A stretch of DNA of 23,508 nt from Akkermansiaceae bacterium UBA6138. Its GTDB lineage: Bacteria > Verrucomicrobiota > Verrucomicrobiia > Verrucomicrobiales > DEV007. A model generated the notes under the pieces. That model searched no databases. It was not told where the DNA came from and saw nothing but the letters and a program-made list of their open reading frames with translations. The stretch is from contig DIVG01000050.1 in the NCBI GenBank assembly GCA_002422425.1, positions 1-23,508 on the forward strand, read 5' to 3'. The translations under genes and the position numbers were made by a program. Below, piece after piece: positions 8,300 to 16,109 of this stretch. How positions within the stretch are numbered: position 1 is the stretch's first letter; each line of letters starts with the position of its first letter.

Positions 8300-9766
8300 A
8301 TGCCCTCAACTACGTCTGACAGAGAGGTCGTCCTCAGTCTCATCTCACACACGAACGTCGGCAAGACGGCCCTTGCCCGTACCCTCCTTCGCAAAGACGT
8401 CGGTGAAGTGGCCGATAGTGCCCATGTCACGGTTATCCCGGAATCATACACACTCCTCGAAGACGGGGGGGTGATCGCAAAGCTTTGGGATACCCCGGGC
8501 TTCGGATCCAATCTTGCCAAACTCGCCAAACGCTTGCGTTCAAGCGGCAATCCGGTCGGTTGGATCCTCCATCAGTTTTGGGACCGCACCCGAGACAAAT
8601 CTCTCTGGTGCAGCCAGGAGGCGATTCGCAATGTCCAGTCTGACGCCGACGTCGTGCTCTATCTTGTCGACGCCTCGCAGTCACCCGCCACGATCGGGTA
8701 TGTCGATCTTGAGATAGAGATCATTGAATGGATAGGCAAACCGGTTCTCGTTTTCCTGAACCAGACCGGAGCTCCGGACGGGGAACGCGACCGGCAAAAC
8801 GAACAGGAATGGCGCGATCATCTCGCCCGTCACGCGATCGTGAAGAAGGTCTCAACCCTTGATGCCTTTACGCGATGCTGGACGGTCGAGCACCAGATTC
8901 TCGCCCATGCCGCCGAAGTCATGGAGGGGGGCAAGCAGCGGACCGCCCGCCTCCTCACTGACGCCTGGATCGCCCGGAATCTTTCGATCTTTGATGAATC
9001 GATCCGATCCATCTCCGGTCTCGTCTACTTTGCCATGACCGATACTGAGCAGCTTCCCCAGCGGAGTCTCTTTGAGAAATTCGTTTCCATCCTTAAGAAA
9101 AGCGAAGGCAATCGCGAGTTCGAAAAAATCCAGGCGGCGATGTATAAACGGCTCGCGGAAAAGACGAAAGAGACGGTCAATCAGCTCATTCTCCTCAACG
9201 GTATCTCCGGCGAATCGGCCGCCAGCCTGGCGAAGACTTCACGAGAGACGCTTGCGGTGAAACGCGGTGTCGAAGAGCCCGTTGCCGCCGTTCTCGGCGG
9301 AGTCAGCAGCGGGCTCCTCGGCGGTATCTGCGCCGATCTCATCTCGGGCGGGATGACCCTCGGCGGCGGGGCCATCGTCGGCATGCTTGTGGGTGGAGCG
9401 ACCACCTACGCCCTTGTCCGCGGCTACAACTTGACTCAAAGCGGGCAAAATATGGTGCGCTGGAGCGAGGCGCACTTCATCGATCAGGTGAAGTCCATTG
9501 TCATGCTCTATCTGGCCGTTTCGCACTTCGGGCGCGGGCGGGGAGCCTGGCAGGATCCCATTAACAATCCCGCGCGCTGGCAGAAAGTGGTCGAATCCGC
9601 GATGAAGGTCGATGAAGCCGGGTGGAGATCACTCTGGAAAAAAGGCGGCTTTTCCGCCGATCACGAAAGGATCTCGGGGAGCCTCGTCAAACAACTCCGG
9701 CGGCTCCTTGAGACGGTCTTTTCCGAACTCTATCCCGAGAGCGGGCCGATCTTCAGAAAACGATAG
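8300..9766 (+). CDS. DUF3482-type Era-like GTPase
   Basis: A 488-residue P-loop GTPase. The G1 loop reads SHTNVGKT (16-23), with serine where the canonical GxxxxGKT starts with glycine. G3 is WDTPGFG (63-69). The G4 position reads NQTG (154-157) instead of NKxD, so guanine specificity is not assured. The region after the G domain is helical. Near residues 330-375 lies a glycine-rich, zipper-like hydrophobic stretch (GGVSSGLLGG, then GGGAIVGMLVGG) that could insert in or touch a membrane. The gene follows the DUF2868 gene by 3 bp and converges on ispH with a 14-bp gap. The pair is probably one membrane-associated unit. Its cellular task is unknown; stress response or membrane remodelling are guesses. 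Confidence 0.82.
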   Translation: MPSTTSDREVVLSLISHTNVGKTALARTLLRKDVGEVADSAHVTVIPESYTLLEDGGVIAKLWDTPGFGSNLAKLAKRLRSSGNPVGWILHQFWDRTRDKSLWCSQEAIRNVQSDADVVLYLVDASQSPATIGYVDLEIEIIEWIGKPVLVFLNQTGAPDGERDRQNEQEWRDHLARHAIVKKVSTLDAFTRCWTVEHQILAHAAEVMEGGKQRTARLLTDAWIARNLSIFDESIRSISGLVYFAMTDTEQLPQRSLFEKFVSILKKSEGNREFEKIQAAMYKRLAEKTKETVNQLILLNGISGESAASLAKTSRETLAVKRGVEEPVAAVLGGVSSGLLGGICADLISGGMTLGGGAIVGMLVGGATTYALVRGYNLTQSGQNMVRWSEAHFIDQVKSIVMLYLAVSHFGRGRGAWQDPINNPARWQKVVESAMKVDEAGWRSLWKKGGFSADHERISGSLVKQLRRLLETVFSELYPESGPIFRKR

Positions 9767-9780
9767 CCAAAACGGCAGGC

Positions 9781-11004
9781 TCAGGCTGACCGGACCGCCT
9801 CCGCGTCGACGCCGCGAAGTTCGAAGATCTTGAGAATGGTGTCTTCAATGAGATTGCTTGGACACGAAGCCCCGGCGGTGATCCCGACGACAATGGGTTC
9901 TTCGGCGCTAAAGAGGGCGGAGTAGGCGCTGACTTCCTCTTTCTGATGGAGGTCGTAGTGAATAATTTCTTCGAGCGAGACAATACACTCGGCACTGCGA
10001 ATGAAGAAGGTCGGCAGCTCCTTTTCTCCTATCTCGACGAGGTGGGTCGTGTTCGAGCTGTTGTAGCCACCGACGACGAGGAGCAGGTTCATCGTGTGTT
10101 TGAGGAGATCGAAGAGGGCATCCTGCCGCTCCTGGGTCGCCCCGCAGATCGTGTCAAAGACCGAGAAGTTATCGGCATGACCGTCACGCTTCACGATCGC
10201 CTCGCGGACCCGGCGCTGGATCTCTTCAGTCTCGGACTTCAACATCGTGGTCTGGTTAGCGACGCCAAGCAGGGCGAGATGGATGTCAGGATTAAAACCC
10301 TCGGACATGGCACCGGCGAAACGCTCGCGAAAGGCATCAGCACTCCCTCCATGAAGGAGGTAATCCAGAACAAAATCGACGTCTTCCAGAGTGAGGACGA
10401 TAAGATAATGACCCCGGCCATCCTCGCCGACGGCGCGTGAGGCGGTTGCCCGGGTCTCTTCATGATCGGCCTTGCCGTGGATGATGGAAGTGATCCCGTC
10501 CCTCGCGAAACCGCGGACCCGTTTCCACACTTTCATGACATCACCGCAAGTGGTGTCAACGGTGAGACAGCCGCGGCTCTCGACTTTGTCCATGAAGGAA
10601 ATCGGCGCGCCAAAGGCGGGGACGATAACCACGTCGTTTTCATTGAGATCGTCGTATTGCCCGTTCATTTCGCGCCAGGGCAATGAAACGATATTCATTG
10701 CCTCAAGCTGTCGATTCACCTCGGGGTTGTGAATAATCTCACCGATCAGAAAAATGCGATGCACGGGGAAAACCCGGCGCGACGCATAGGCCAGATCGAT
10801 GGCCCTTTCGACGCCGTAGCAGAATCCGAACTGCTTGGCGAGACGAATCGTGGTATTGCCGATGGTCATGACCCCGTTCCGGGCCCGCACTTTCTCAACG
10901 ATAGAACTCTGGTAGTGATCCGCCACTTCCGCCTGGACACGCTCCATGACCTCGGGGGTGCGGACATTGACGCGGCGTTTTTGTCGTTCAGGCGAAGTGG
11001 GCAT
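9781..11004 (-). CDS. ispH: 4-hydroxy-3-methylbut-2-enyl diphosphate reductase IspH
   Basis: IspH performs the last step of the MEP isoprenoid pathway, reducing HMBPP to isopentenyl and dimethylallyl diphosphate with a 4Fe-4S cluster. The three cluster cysteines can be placed: C62 in FGFCYGVERA, C153 in DTTCGDV and C287 in DTICGATQERQ. The substrate loop around IGEIIHNPEV (87-96) and the C-terminal GASCPSNLIED are present. At 407 residues with a ~50-residue N-terminal extension it is the long cyanobacterial/plant type, not the ~315-residue E. coli type. The gene starts 27 bp after the L,D-transpeptidase gene on the same strand, so the two may be co-transcribed. Confidence 0.96.
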   Translation of the reverse strand: MPTSPERQKRRVNVRTPEVMERVQAEVADHYQSSIVEKVRARNGVMTIGNTTIRLAKQFGFCYGVERAIDLAYASRRVFPVHRIFLIGEIIHNPEVNRQLEAMNIVSLPWREMNGQYDDLNENDVVIVPAFGAPISFMDKVESRGCLTVDTTCGDVMKVWKRVRGFARDGITSIIHGKADHEETRATASRAVGEDGRGHYLIVLTLEDVDFVLDYLLHGGSADAFRERFAGAMSEGFNPDIHLALLGVANQTTMLKSETEEIQRRVREAIVKRDGHADNFSVFDTICGATQERQDALFDLLKHTMNLLLVVGGYNSSNTTHLVEIGEKELPTFFIRSAECIVSLEEIIHYDLHQKEEVSAYSALFSAEEPIVVGITAGASCPSNLIEDTILKIFELRGVDAEAVRSA

Positions 11005-11031
11005 GGGTCGCAGAGCCTCGGGGGATCGTGA

Positions 11032-11712
11032 TCAAAAGGGAACGTCAGTTCGGTCAAGGGGCGCATCGGTGATAAGAACCGACGGCGGGGCGTCCGGGTC
11101 GGCATAGTCGGTCGGGCGCGGCACGTTTTTCCCGATCGTCGCATCCTCGGGCTGGGTGTCCGCAATGTGAATCGGGGCCCCCGCCCTTACGAGGTCGAAG
11201 AACTCTTTCGCGATCGATCGATGGAGGCGAAGACAGCCCTTTGTCCTCGGTTCGGGCCAAACGCCGCCCGCATGAAAACCGTAACCGGATTGAAACTCAA
11301 CCCACCAGGGCATCGGATAACCGACATAGCGATAACCGGCCGGCATCTCACTGCGTTTCCCGGGGCGTATTTCTTCGCCTTTCACGTAGAATCCATAGGT
11401 GCCGGAGCGCTTCCGCGGCAACTTGTTGAAAGCCTTGAAAGTTCCCTTCGGCGTCGGACTGTCAGCCTTGCCTATTGCGACCGCCGCGACGAACCGGGGT
11501 TCGTCCCCCTCAAGGACATAAACGGCCCGGTTGTTGAGACTGACTTTCACCTGCACGTTCGCCGGGTTCGTCACGGTGCCGTAGCGCACCGCCATACTCA
11601 CGGGCCCCGCAGGTTCGGGTTTGGTCACACACGACACCTGGAAAAAGGAGACACCGAGAGCGATCGCTCCGAAGCCAAAACCGGTTTTAAAAATAAGGAT
11701 CCGTCTCTTCAT
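11032..11712 (-). CDS. L,D-transpeptidase (YkuD) lipoprotein
   Basis: A 226-residue envelope enzyme of the YkuD fold that would form or edit 3-3 peptidoglycan cross-links or attach proteins to the wall. The N-terminus is basic (MKRR), then hydrophobic, and ends in QVSC with C28 as a probable lipidation site, although glutamine at -3 makes the lipobox imperfect. The catalytic core is H147 in GFHAGG and C160 in TKGCLRLH. Most family members have serine two residues before the catalytic glycine-cysteine; here it is threonine. The segment VSLNNRAVYVLEG and DSPTPKGTF match the start of the domain. The last ~40 residues are polar and proline-rich. The gene precedes ispH and is divergent from the candidate small RNA. 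Confidence 0.9.
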   Translation of the reverse strand: MKRRILIFKTGFGFGAIALGVSFFQVSCVTKPEPAGPVSMAVRYGTVTNPANVQVKVSLNNRAVYVLEGDEPRFVAAVAIGKADSPTPKGTFKAFNKLPRKRSGTYGFYVKGEEIRPGKRSEMPAGYRYVGYPMPWWVEFQSGYGFHAGGVWPEPRTKGCLRLHRSIAKEFFDLVRAGAPIHIADTQPEDATIGKNVPRPTDYADPDAPPSVLITDAPLDRTDVPF

Positions 11713-11767
11713 GTTCTAAAGCGGGGAATCTACACCAAAGATTGACCGGGGCGAATGATGGATGACC

Positions 11768-11783
11768 CATTTTCGGGAAAATG
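11768..11783. promoter_or_regulatory. Perfect inverted repeat, possible operator
   Basis: CATTTTC-GG-GAAAATG, two 7-bp arms around a 2-bp centre. It lies 56 bp upstream of the L,D-transpeptidase start and 20 bp upstream of the -35 box of the candidate small RNA promoter, so a bound regulator could affect either. It has no following T-run in either direction, which argues against a terminator. The cognate regulator is unknown. Confidence 0.35.
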
Positions 11784-11803
11784 AATTTTTTATAAGCGGA
11801 ACG

Positions 11804-11831
11804 TTGACATCTGTTGATAATCAGTTAAATT
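11804..11831 (+). promoter_or_regulatory. Candidate sigma70-type promoter for the small RNA
   Basis: A perfect -35 box TTGACA (11804-11809) is followed after 16 bp by TAAATT (11826-11831), which matches the -10 consensus at four of six positions. GATAAT at 11815-11820, preceded by TGTT, is an alternative -10 without a good -35. Transcription would begin near 11838. No coding gene follows on this strand, only the hairpin and terminator. Confidence 0.5.
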
Positions 11832-11837
11832 TAGATC

Positions 11838-11917
11838 AGTTACTTTCTCGGTAACTGTCTGTTTGTGTTTCGTGTTTCGGAACCGCTCAGCCTTCGGGCT
11901 GAGCGGTTTCTGTTTTT
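11838..11917 (+). ncRNA. Candidate small RNA (~80 nt) of unknown function
   Basis: A promoter-like sequence, a short hairpin and a strong intrinsic terminator follow one another within 115 bp with no reading frame between them. The 5' hairpin pairs CAGTTAC (11837-11843) with GTAACTG (11851-11857). A pyrimidine/G-rich, probably unpaired stretch follows and contains the tandem heptamer TGTTTCG twice (11866-11879). The 12-bp terminator stem closes the transcript. The nearest upstream plus-strand gene ends 2 kb away beyond two minus-strand genes, so the terminator is hard to explain otherwise. I do not recognise a known RNA family. The layout resembles trans-acting regulatory RNAs, but targets cannot be inferred. 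Confidence 0.5.
11881..11917 (+). terminator. Strong intrinsic terminator (plus strand)
   Basis: A perfect 12-bp stem AACCGCTCAGCC/GGCTGAGCGGTT (11881-11892 with 11897-11908) is capped by a TTCG tetraloop closed by C-G and followed by TCTGTTTTT. The minus strand lacks a T-run after the stem, so it works in the plus direction only. It would end the candidate small RNA. Confidence 0.85.
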
Positions 11918-11951
11918 AGACAGGGATTTTTTCGCCGAATCGAATCGAGAC

Positions 11952-11984
11952 AAAAAAGCGGCCTCCGCTCTCGCGGGAGCCGCT
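11952..11984 (-). terminator. Intrinsic terminator of the oxidoreductase gene
   Basis: On the minus strand a 12-position stem (11973-11984 with 11957-11968, one mismatch and one G-T pair, 4-nt loop) is followed by six T residues (complement of 11952-11957). It lies 32 bp past the stop codon of the oxidoreductase gene ending at 12017 and should terminate it. Confidence 0.8.
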
Positions 11985-12016
11985 CTTCGGGGGGAAAGGG
12001 CCTCCGAATTTCGCGG

Positions 12017-13408
12017 TTACGCCCACGGAAGCTTCCACTGGCCGGGAATGGCAATCTCGTAGTTCCCGTCCGGGCCGGGCTTCACCGGGGCTTCCGCGTT
12101 CATGTCATACTCGGCAGGCATGATGCTGAAGTTCGAAGCCACCGCAGCATCCCACTTCACTTCCTGGCCGCTGTAGGTCGCGAGGCGACCGAGCACGGTG
12201 GTAAAGGAGCTCTTTGCGCCGAAATAGGCATCGTTGTGAGGCGTGTTCTCCTTGATCGCTCGGTGCAGGACATCATGCTCCACCTGATAAGGATTCGGAT
12301 CACCGGCACGGTCGGCGCGGTATTGCCATTTCACATTGCCTTTAAAGTCGGTGATGCGCCCCCCGCCCAGCTGGAGAACACCCTCGGAACCGACGATCTC
12401 CTCGGCCACTTTGCTCCAGGTCCCCTTGATATGGCGGCACTGGCTGTTGAGAATGGCGTTATTGTGCTCCTGCCCGTAGCGAAACTCGACGTAATGGTGA
12501 TCAAAAATCTCCCCGACCGAGCGAGGTTCGGTACCCGCGCGACCGCCCATGCCCTGGGCGAGGACCGGGTTGCCGCCTGCGGCATGATCACCGCTGACAA
12601 ACCAGTTCATCACATCGATATTGTGAATGTGCTGCTCGGCGATGTGGTCTCCGCAGAGCCAGTTGAAATGATACCAGTTACGCATTTGGTACTCCATCTC
12701 AGTCCAGCCGGGCTGGCGGTCGACGATCCAGGGACGGCTACCGTTCCACCACACCTGACCGCTCACGATGTCACCGATGAGTTTTTCCTCGTGCACTTTC
12801 TTGAAGGCTTCGAGGTAGACCTGCTGATAGTGACGCTGGAGTCCCACGACGACTTTGAGGTTTTTCTGGTCGGCAACCTTCGCCGCTTCGACGACTTTAT
12901 TGAAGCCCCAGGCATCGACGCAGACGGGCTTTTCCATGAAAACGTGTTTCCCCTGCTGCACCGCATAGTCGAAATGGATGGGACGGAAGCCGGGAGGAGT
13001 CGCGATGACAACGAGGTCGCACTCGTCGATGACTCCCTTGTAGGCATCGAAGCCCGCATACTGCCGGCTCTTGGGAAGATCGACCTGGGCGCTTTTCCCA
13101 AGCTTGTCGATTTGCTCCTGGATCTTCGGCAAGCCCGAAGCGCGCGGGCCTGTCCCGTCGACCTTATCCTGAAAGGCATCAGCCACCGCCACGAGACGGG
13201 CACTGTCGTTGGCAGTGAGGTTCTGGATGATCGCTCCGGAACCTCGGCCGCCCAGCCCGATGAGGCCGATCTTCACCGCATCACTTCCCGCCACCTGGGC
13301 GCAGGATTCCACCGGCAGCATCGCTGCGGCAGTACCAACCGTGGCCGCCGCACCGACAAAACGACGGCGCGAGACCTCTCTCTCTTGGGGTTTTTTTTCT
13401 TCACTCAT
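12017..13408 (-). CDS. Tat-exported Gfo/Idh/MocA-family oxidoreductase
   Basis: A 463-residue NAD(P)-dependent sugar or cyclitol dehydrogenase-like enzyme. The N-terminus has a twin-arginine signal (SRRRFVG, 13-19, then an alanine-rich hydrophobic core), predicting export of the folded protein with its cofactor. The Rossmann motif is GLIGLGGRG (48-56). The family lysine is K160 in MEKPVCVD. The C-terminal substrate domain includes the WLCGDHIAEQHIHNIDVMNW segment with several histidines. Length and the Tat signal match the large paralogous set found in Planctomycetota and Verrucomicrobiota. The substrate cannot be told. It has its own terminator and appears monocistronic. Confidence 0.92.
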   Translation of the reverse strand: MSEEKKPQEREVSRRRFVGAAATVGTAAAMLPVESCAQVAGSDAVKIGLIGLGGRGSGAIIQNLTANDSARLVAVADAFQDKVDGTGPRASGLPKIQEQIDKLGKSAQVDLPKSRQYAGFDAYKGVIDECDLVVIATPPGFRPIHFDYAVQQGKHVFMEKPVCVDAWGFNKVVEAAKVADQKNLKVVVGLQRHYQQVYLEAFKKVHEEKLIGDIVSGQVWWNGSRPWIVDRQPGWTEMEYQMRNWYHFNWLCGDHIAEQHIHNIDVMNWFVSGDHAAGGNPVLAQGMGGRAGTEPRSVGEIFDHHYVEFRYGQEHNNAILNSQCRHIKGTWSKVAEEIVGSEGVLQLGGGRITDFKGNVKWQYRADRAGDPNPYQVEHDVLHRAIKENTPHNDAYFGAKSSFTTVLGRLATYSGQEVKWDAAVASNFSIMPAEYDMNAEAPVKPGPDGNYEIAIPGQWKLPWA

Positions 13409-13442
13409 AGGTAAAATGATAGGGTTTCCCCCTCTGACTTCC

Positions 13443-13454
13443 GTATCCGGATAC
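13443..13454. promoter_or_regulatory. 12-bp palindrome upstream of the oxidoreductase gene
   Basis: GTATCCGGATAC is a perfect palindrome 34 bp before the oxidoreductase start codon, in a position where an operator could overlap the promoter or leader. No convincing -35/-10 pair was found around it. Confidence 0.25.
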
Positions 13455-13662
13455 CCGGCTGACGGCTTCCTGACAATCTGAAGGCAGGAAAAGGCCTGAA
13501 GTCCCGGAACGGGAGTTGCCCTCCCGAGTCACGAATTTTCGAAGGGGCAAGCGTGAAAGGGGTTGCGACATACCTGAAATTCCAGTGCTCAAGCTAGTCG
13601 ATTCCAGGAAACGACGCCAGCGCAATATTCAGGATCGTCGGCGCAATTCCCTACCCGGTGCG

Positions 13663-13728
13663 AAAACCCGTCACCCCGCTCAGGCGAGCCTGAGGTTCGG
13701 ATCAATATCCGCATTAAGCGGTGACGGG
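13663..13728 (-). terminator. Possible terminator overlapping the tsaD 3' end
   Basis: On the minus strand CCCGTCACCGCT (13717-13728) can pair with its near-complement at 13667-13680 (2-nt bulge), and TTTT follows (complement of 13663-13666). The small hairpin CTCAGG/CCTGAG around the tsaD stop codon sits inside the loop. The stem therefore uses the last codons of tsaD. The T-run is short, so efficiency is uncertain. Confidence 0.4.
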
Positions 13729-14696
13729 GGAATCCCGGCCCGGCGACGAGCGGCGGCGGCATAAGCGATCATCGCCGCGTTGTCGGTCGAGTAAGCAGCG
13801 GGTGCGAGAGCCAGCTCAAGATCTGCTTTCCCGCATGCTTCACCGATCCGCTCGCGAAGCCTCAGGTTGCAACTGACCCCTCCGCTCACCGTGACAAGGC
13901 GTGCGGCGCATCGATCCGCCGCCTCAAGCAGCTTCGCCACAAGGACATCGACGATCGCCTCTTGAAAAGACGCGCAGAAATCCGCGAGTTCGCGCTCCCC
14001 CGGCGGATCGGAGAGACATGACGTGAGATGCAGGGCGGACGTTTTCAAACCGCTAAAACTGAAGTTGAGGTCGCCACTGTTGATCATGCTACGCGGAAGG
14101 TCAAAGGCCGCAGGACGGCCCTCTGCGGCGAGCTTCGCTATCGAAGGCCCGCCCGGATAAGGTAAACCTAACATTTTCCCTACTTTGTCAAAGGCTTCCC
14201 CGGCAGCGTCGTCCCTCGTTGACCCGAGGAGACGGTAGCAGCCCGTGGCCTCCACTTCGATGAGTAGCGTATGCCCGCCGCTCACAATCAGGGCGACATG
14301 CCTCCCGATCTCCCCGCTTCGACCGATGAAGGGCGACAGAAGATGCCCCTCCATGTGGTTAATGGAGTAAAAAGGACATCCCAACCCGACCGCGAGCGCC
14401 TTCGCAGTGGTATCACCGACGAGAAGTGAACTGGCGAGCCCCGGACCCGAAGTCGCGGCGACGAGCCCGATATCGCTTATCGCCACTCCCGCCTTCCTCA
14501 CCACCCCGTCAATGAGGGGACGCAGGTCCGCATTGTGATTGCGCGAAGCCAGTTCGGGAACGACCCCGCCGTATGGGGCATGGATCGCGATTTGCGAGGC
14601 GATGAGGCTGGCGAGCGGATTCCCCGCAGGATCCGCTATTGCCACGGCCGTCTCATCGCACGAGGTCTCGATGGCGAGAACAAGATTGGCACCCAT
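13680..14696 (-). CDS. tsaD: tRNA N6-threonylcarbamoyladenosine synthase subunit TsaD
   Basis: TsaD transfers the threonylcarbamoyl group from TC-AMP to A37 of ANN-decoding tRNAs, with TsaB and TsaE in bacteria. The 338-residue length is typical. The ASKHA ATPase fold is visible: phosphate-1 loop ETSCDETAVA near 10-19, GGVVPELASRNH, the metal-binding NHMEGH with H114 and H118, VSGGHT, and the KVGKMLGLPYPGG segment. The C-terminal VSGGVSCN matches the family's phosphate-2 region, and TDNAAMIAYA follows. The gene begins 6 bp after the S41 protease gene and is probably co-transcribed with it. Confidence 0.97.
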   Translation of the reverse strand: MGANLVLAIETSCDETAVAIADPAGNPLASLIASQIAIHAPYGGVVPELASRNHNADLRPLIDGVVRKAGVAISDIGLVAATSGPGLASSLLVGDTTAKALAVGLGCPFYSINHMEGHLLSPFIGRSGEIGRHVALIVSGGHTLLIEVEATGCYRLLGSTRDDAAGEAFDKVGKMLGLPYPGGPSIAKLAAEGRPAAFDLPRSMINSGDLNFSFSGLKTSALHLTSCLSDPPGERELADFCASFQEAIVDVLVAKLLEAADRCAARLVTVSGGVSCNLRLRERIGEACGKADLELALAPAAYSTDNAAMIAYAAAARRRAGIPPSPLNADIDPNLRLA

Positions 14697-14702
14697 AGAG
14701 GA

Positions 14703-16109
14703 TTACTCGGGGGAAGTCGCCGGGGCAGGCGCGACAGGGGCCTCGGGTTTTTCCGGCGCGGCGGGCGAATCCGGTTTCTCCGTCTCAATGGAAGGCGTCT
14801 CCCCCTTGGCGGGAGCCGCAGCAGGCGCGCCCTCCTCACGGATGGCGGAATAGACGAGGGCCCCTTTCATCGCGTCGACGGCGCGGATGAGTTGCGAGTC
14901 GTTAAAGTTCCCGAGTTTTTTCTGCTCTTCGGGAGAAAGGGTATCCTTGCTGAACCACTCGGCGAGGGCCTGCTCCTGGGCAGGGGTGAGGGGAGCAACG
15001 ATGTTCGGCACGACTCCATTCTCGTGAATGGTCCGATGGCTGGGCGTGTAATATTTCGCGGTCGTCATCCGAATGGCCTTGCCCTCGCCAATGGGAATAA
15101 TGGACTGGACCGAGCCTTTCCCGAAAGTCGTCTCGCCCACCACGATGCAGCGCTTGAGATCCTGAAGCGCCCCCGAAACGACCTCGGCCCCGCTCGCGGA
15201 AGAATGGTTCACCAGAATCGCGAGAGGATAGTCGCGGATCCGCCGTTTGGCTTCGGCGCTGGTGCGATAGATTTTGATCTCGCCCGAACCGGGCTTACCC
15301 TCGGTCGTGAGGACGACAGTCCCGGCTTTGACAAATTCGCCACAGACGTCGATGGCACTGTTGAGGAGTCCCCCGGGATTATTCCTCATGTCGAGAACAA
15401 AGGCGTCCATGCCTTCCTGCTCAAGCTTGTCGAGGGCATCCGCAAGCTCCACCGCGGTTGGTTCGCTGAACTGGAGAATGCGCGCGTAACCCATACGATA
15501 GGGAGCGGTGAGACGGGGGTCGAGGATGCGGGCATCCTTAACCGAAGACTGCTTGATCACCTCACGCTTCATCTCAAACTCGTGCAGTTTCTGCGTTGCC
15601 GGGCGCCGTATCGTGAGAGTGAGAGATTCACCCGGCCTGCCCTTGAGCATGTTGACCGCCTGAGCGATCCCGACATCCTCGGTAAGCTGGTTGTTGATCT
15701 TGAGAATCTGGTCGCCCGGGAGAACCCCGGCACGGGCAGCCGGCCCGTCCTCACGCGCGGTCACGACGGTGAGAGTATCACTCTTCGTCGAGATGGTGAC
15801 GCCGATCCCCTCATAGGTGCTGTCTGTCTGCCGCTTCAGCTGGTCGAAAACTTTCGGCTGCATGAACTGGCAGTGCGGGTCGAGATCAGCGAGCATGCCT
15901 TCGAGGGCGCTGTTGATGAGTTTCTCGTAGGTGACTTTATCGGAATCAACGTAACCCTGACGGATTGTTTCAAGCACTTCGGTGAAGAGTTCCAATTCTT
16001 TGAATCCCGAATCCGCCTCTTCCCCCGCCTCCTGTGCGCCCGAACCGACAGGCCATACCGGCAGCGATACCAGTCCCGCGAGGAGTAAGAAATACCGGAG
16101 TTCTTTCAT
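14703..16109 (-). CDS. Secreted S41 C-terminal processing protease (CtpA/Prc type)
   Basis: A 468-residue serine protease acting outside the cytoplasmic membrane, trimming or degrading envelope proteins. The ATG at 16109 gives a standard signal peptide (MKELRYFLLLAGLVSLP). An in-frame TTG 12 codons upstream is less likely. A PDZ domain spans about residues 90-170 (GIGVTIS through DQILKINNQ). The catalytic dyad is S306 in SSASGAE and K331 in FGKGSVQ, spaced 25 residues as in E. coli Prc. The last ~45 residues are a proline/alanine/glutamate-rich disordered tail. It is followed 6 bp later by tsaD; the DUF3307 gene lies 103 bp upstream. Confidence 0.93.
   Translation of the reverse strand: MKELRYFLLLAGLVSLPVWPVGSGAQEAGEEADSGFKELELFTEVLETIRQGYVDSDKVTYEKLINSALEGMLADLDPHCQFMQPKVFDQLKRQTDSTYEGIGVTISTKSDTLTVVTAREDGPAARAGVLPGDQILKINNQLTEDVGIAQAVNMLKGRPGESLTLTIRRPATQKLHEFEMKREVIKQSSVKDARILDPRLTAPYRMGYARILQFSEPTAVELADALDKLEQEGMDAFVLDMRNNPGGLLNSAIDVCGEFVKAGTVVLTTEGKPGSGEIKIYRTSAEAKRRIRDYPLAILVNHSSASGAEVVSGALQDLKRCIVVGETTFGKGSVQSIIPIGEGKAIRMTTAKYYTPSHRTIHENGVVPNIVAPLTPAQEQALAEWFSKDTLSPEEQKKLGNFNDSQLIRAVDAMKGALVYSAIREEGAPAAAPAKGETPSIETEKPDSPAAPEKPEAPVAPAPATSPE

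Noticed and set aside
11865..12062. Plus-strand open frame of 65 codons covering the small RNA terminator
   Set aside because: It runs through two terminator stems and into the antisense of the oxidoreductase gene, with no ribosome site.
12236..13414. Plus-strand open frame of 392 codons
   Set aside because: Antisense shadow of the Gfo/Idh/MocA gene, whose Tat signal and Rossmann motif are clear on the minus strand.
14535..16088. Plus-strand open frame of 517 codons
   Set aside because: It overlaps tsaD and the S41 protease in antisense and has no coherent domain; composition is that of a mirror frame.
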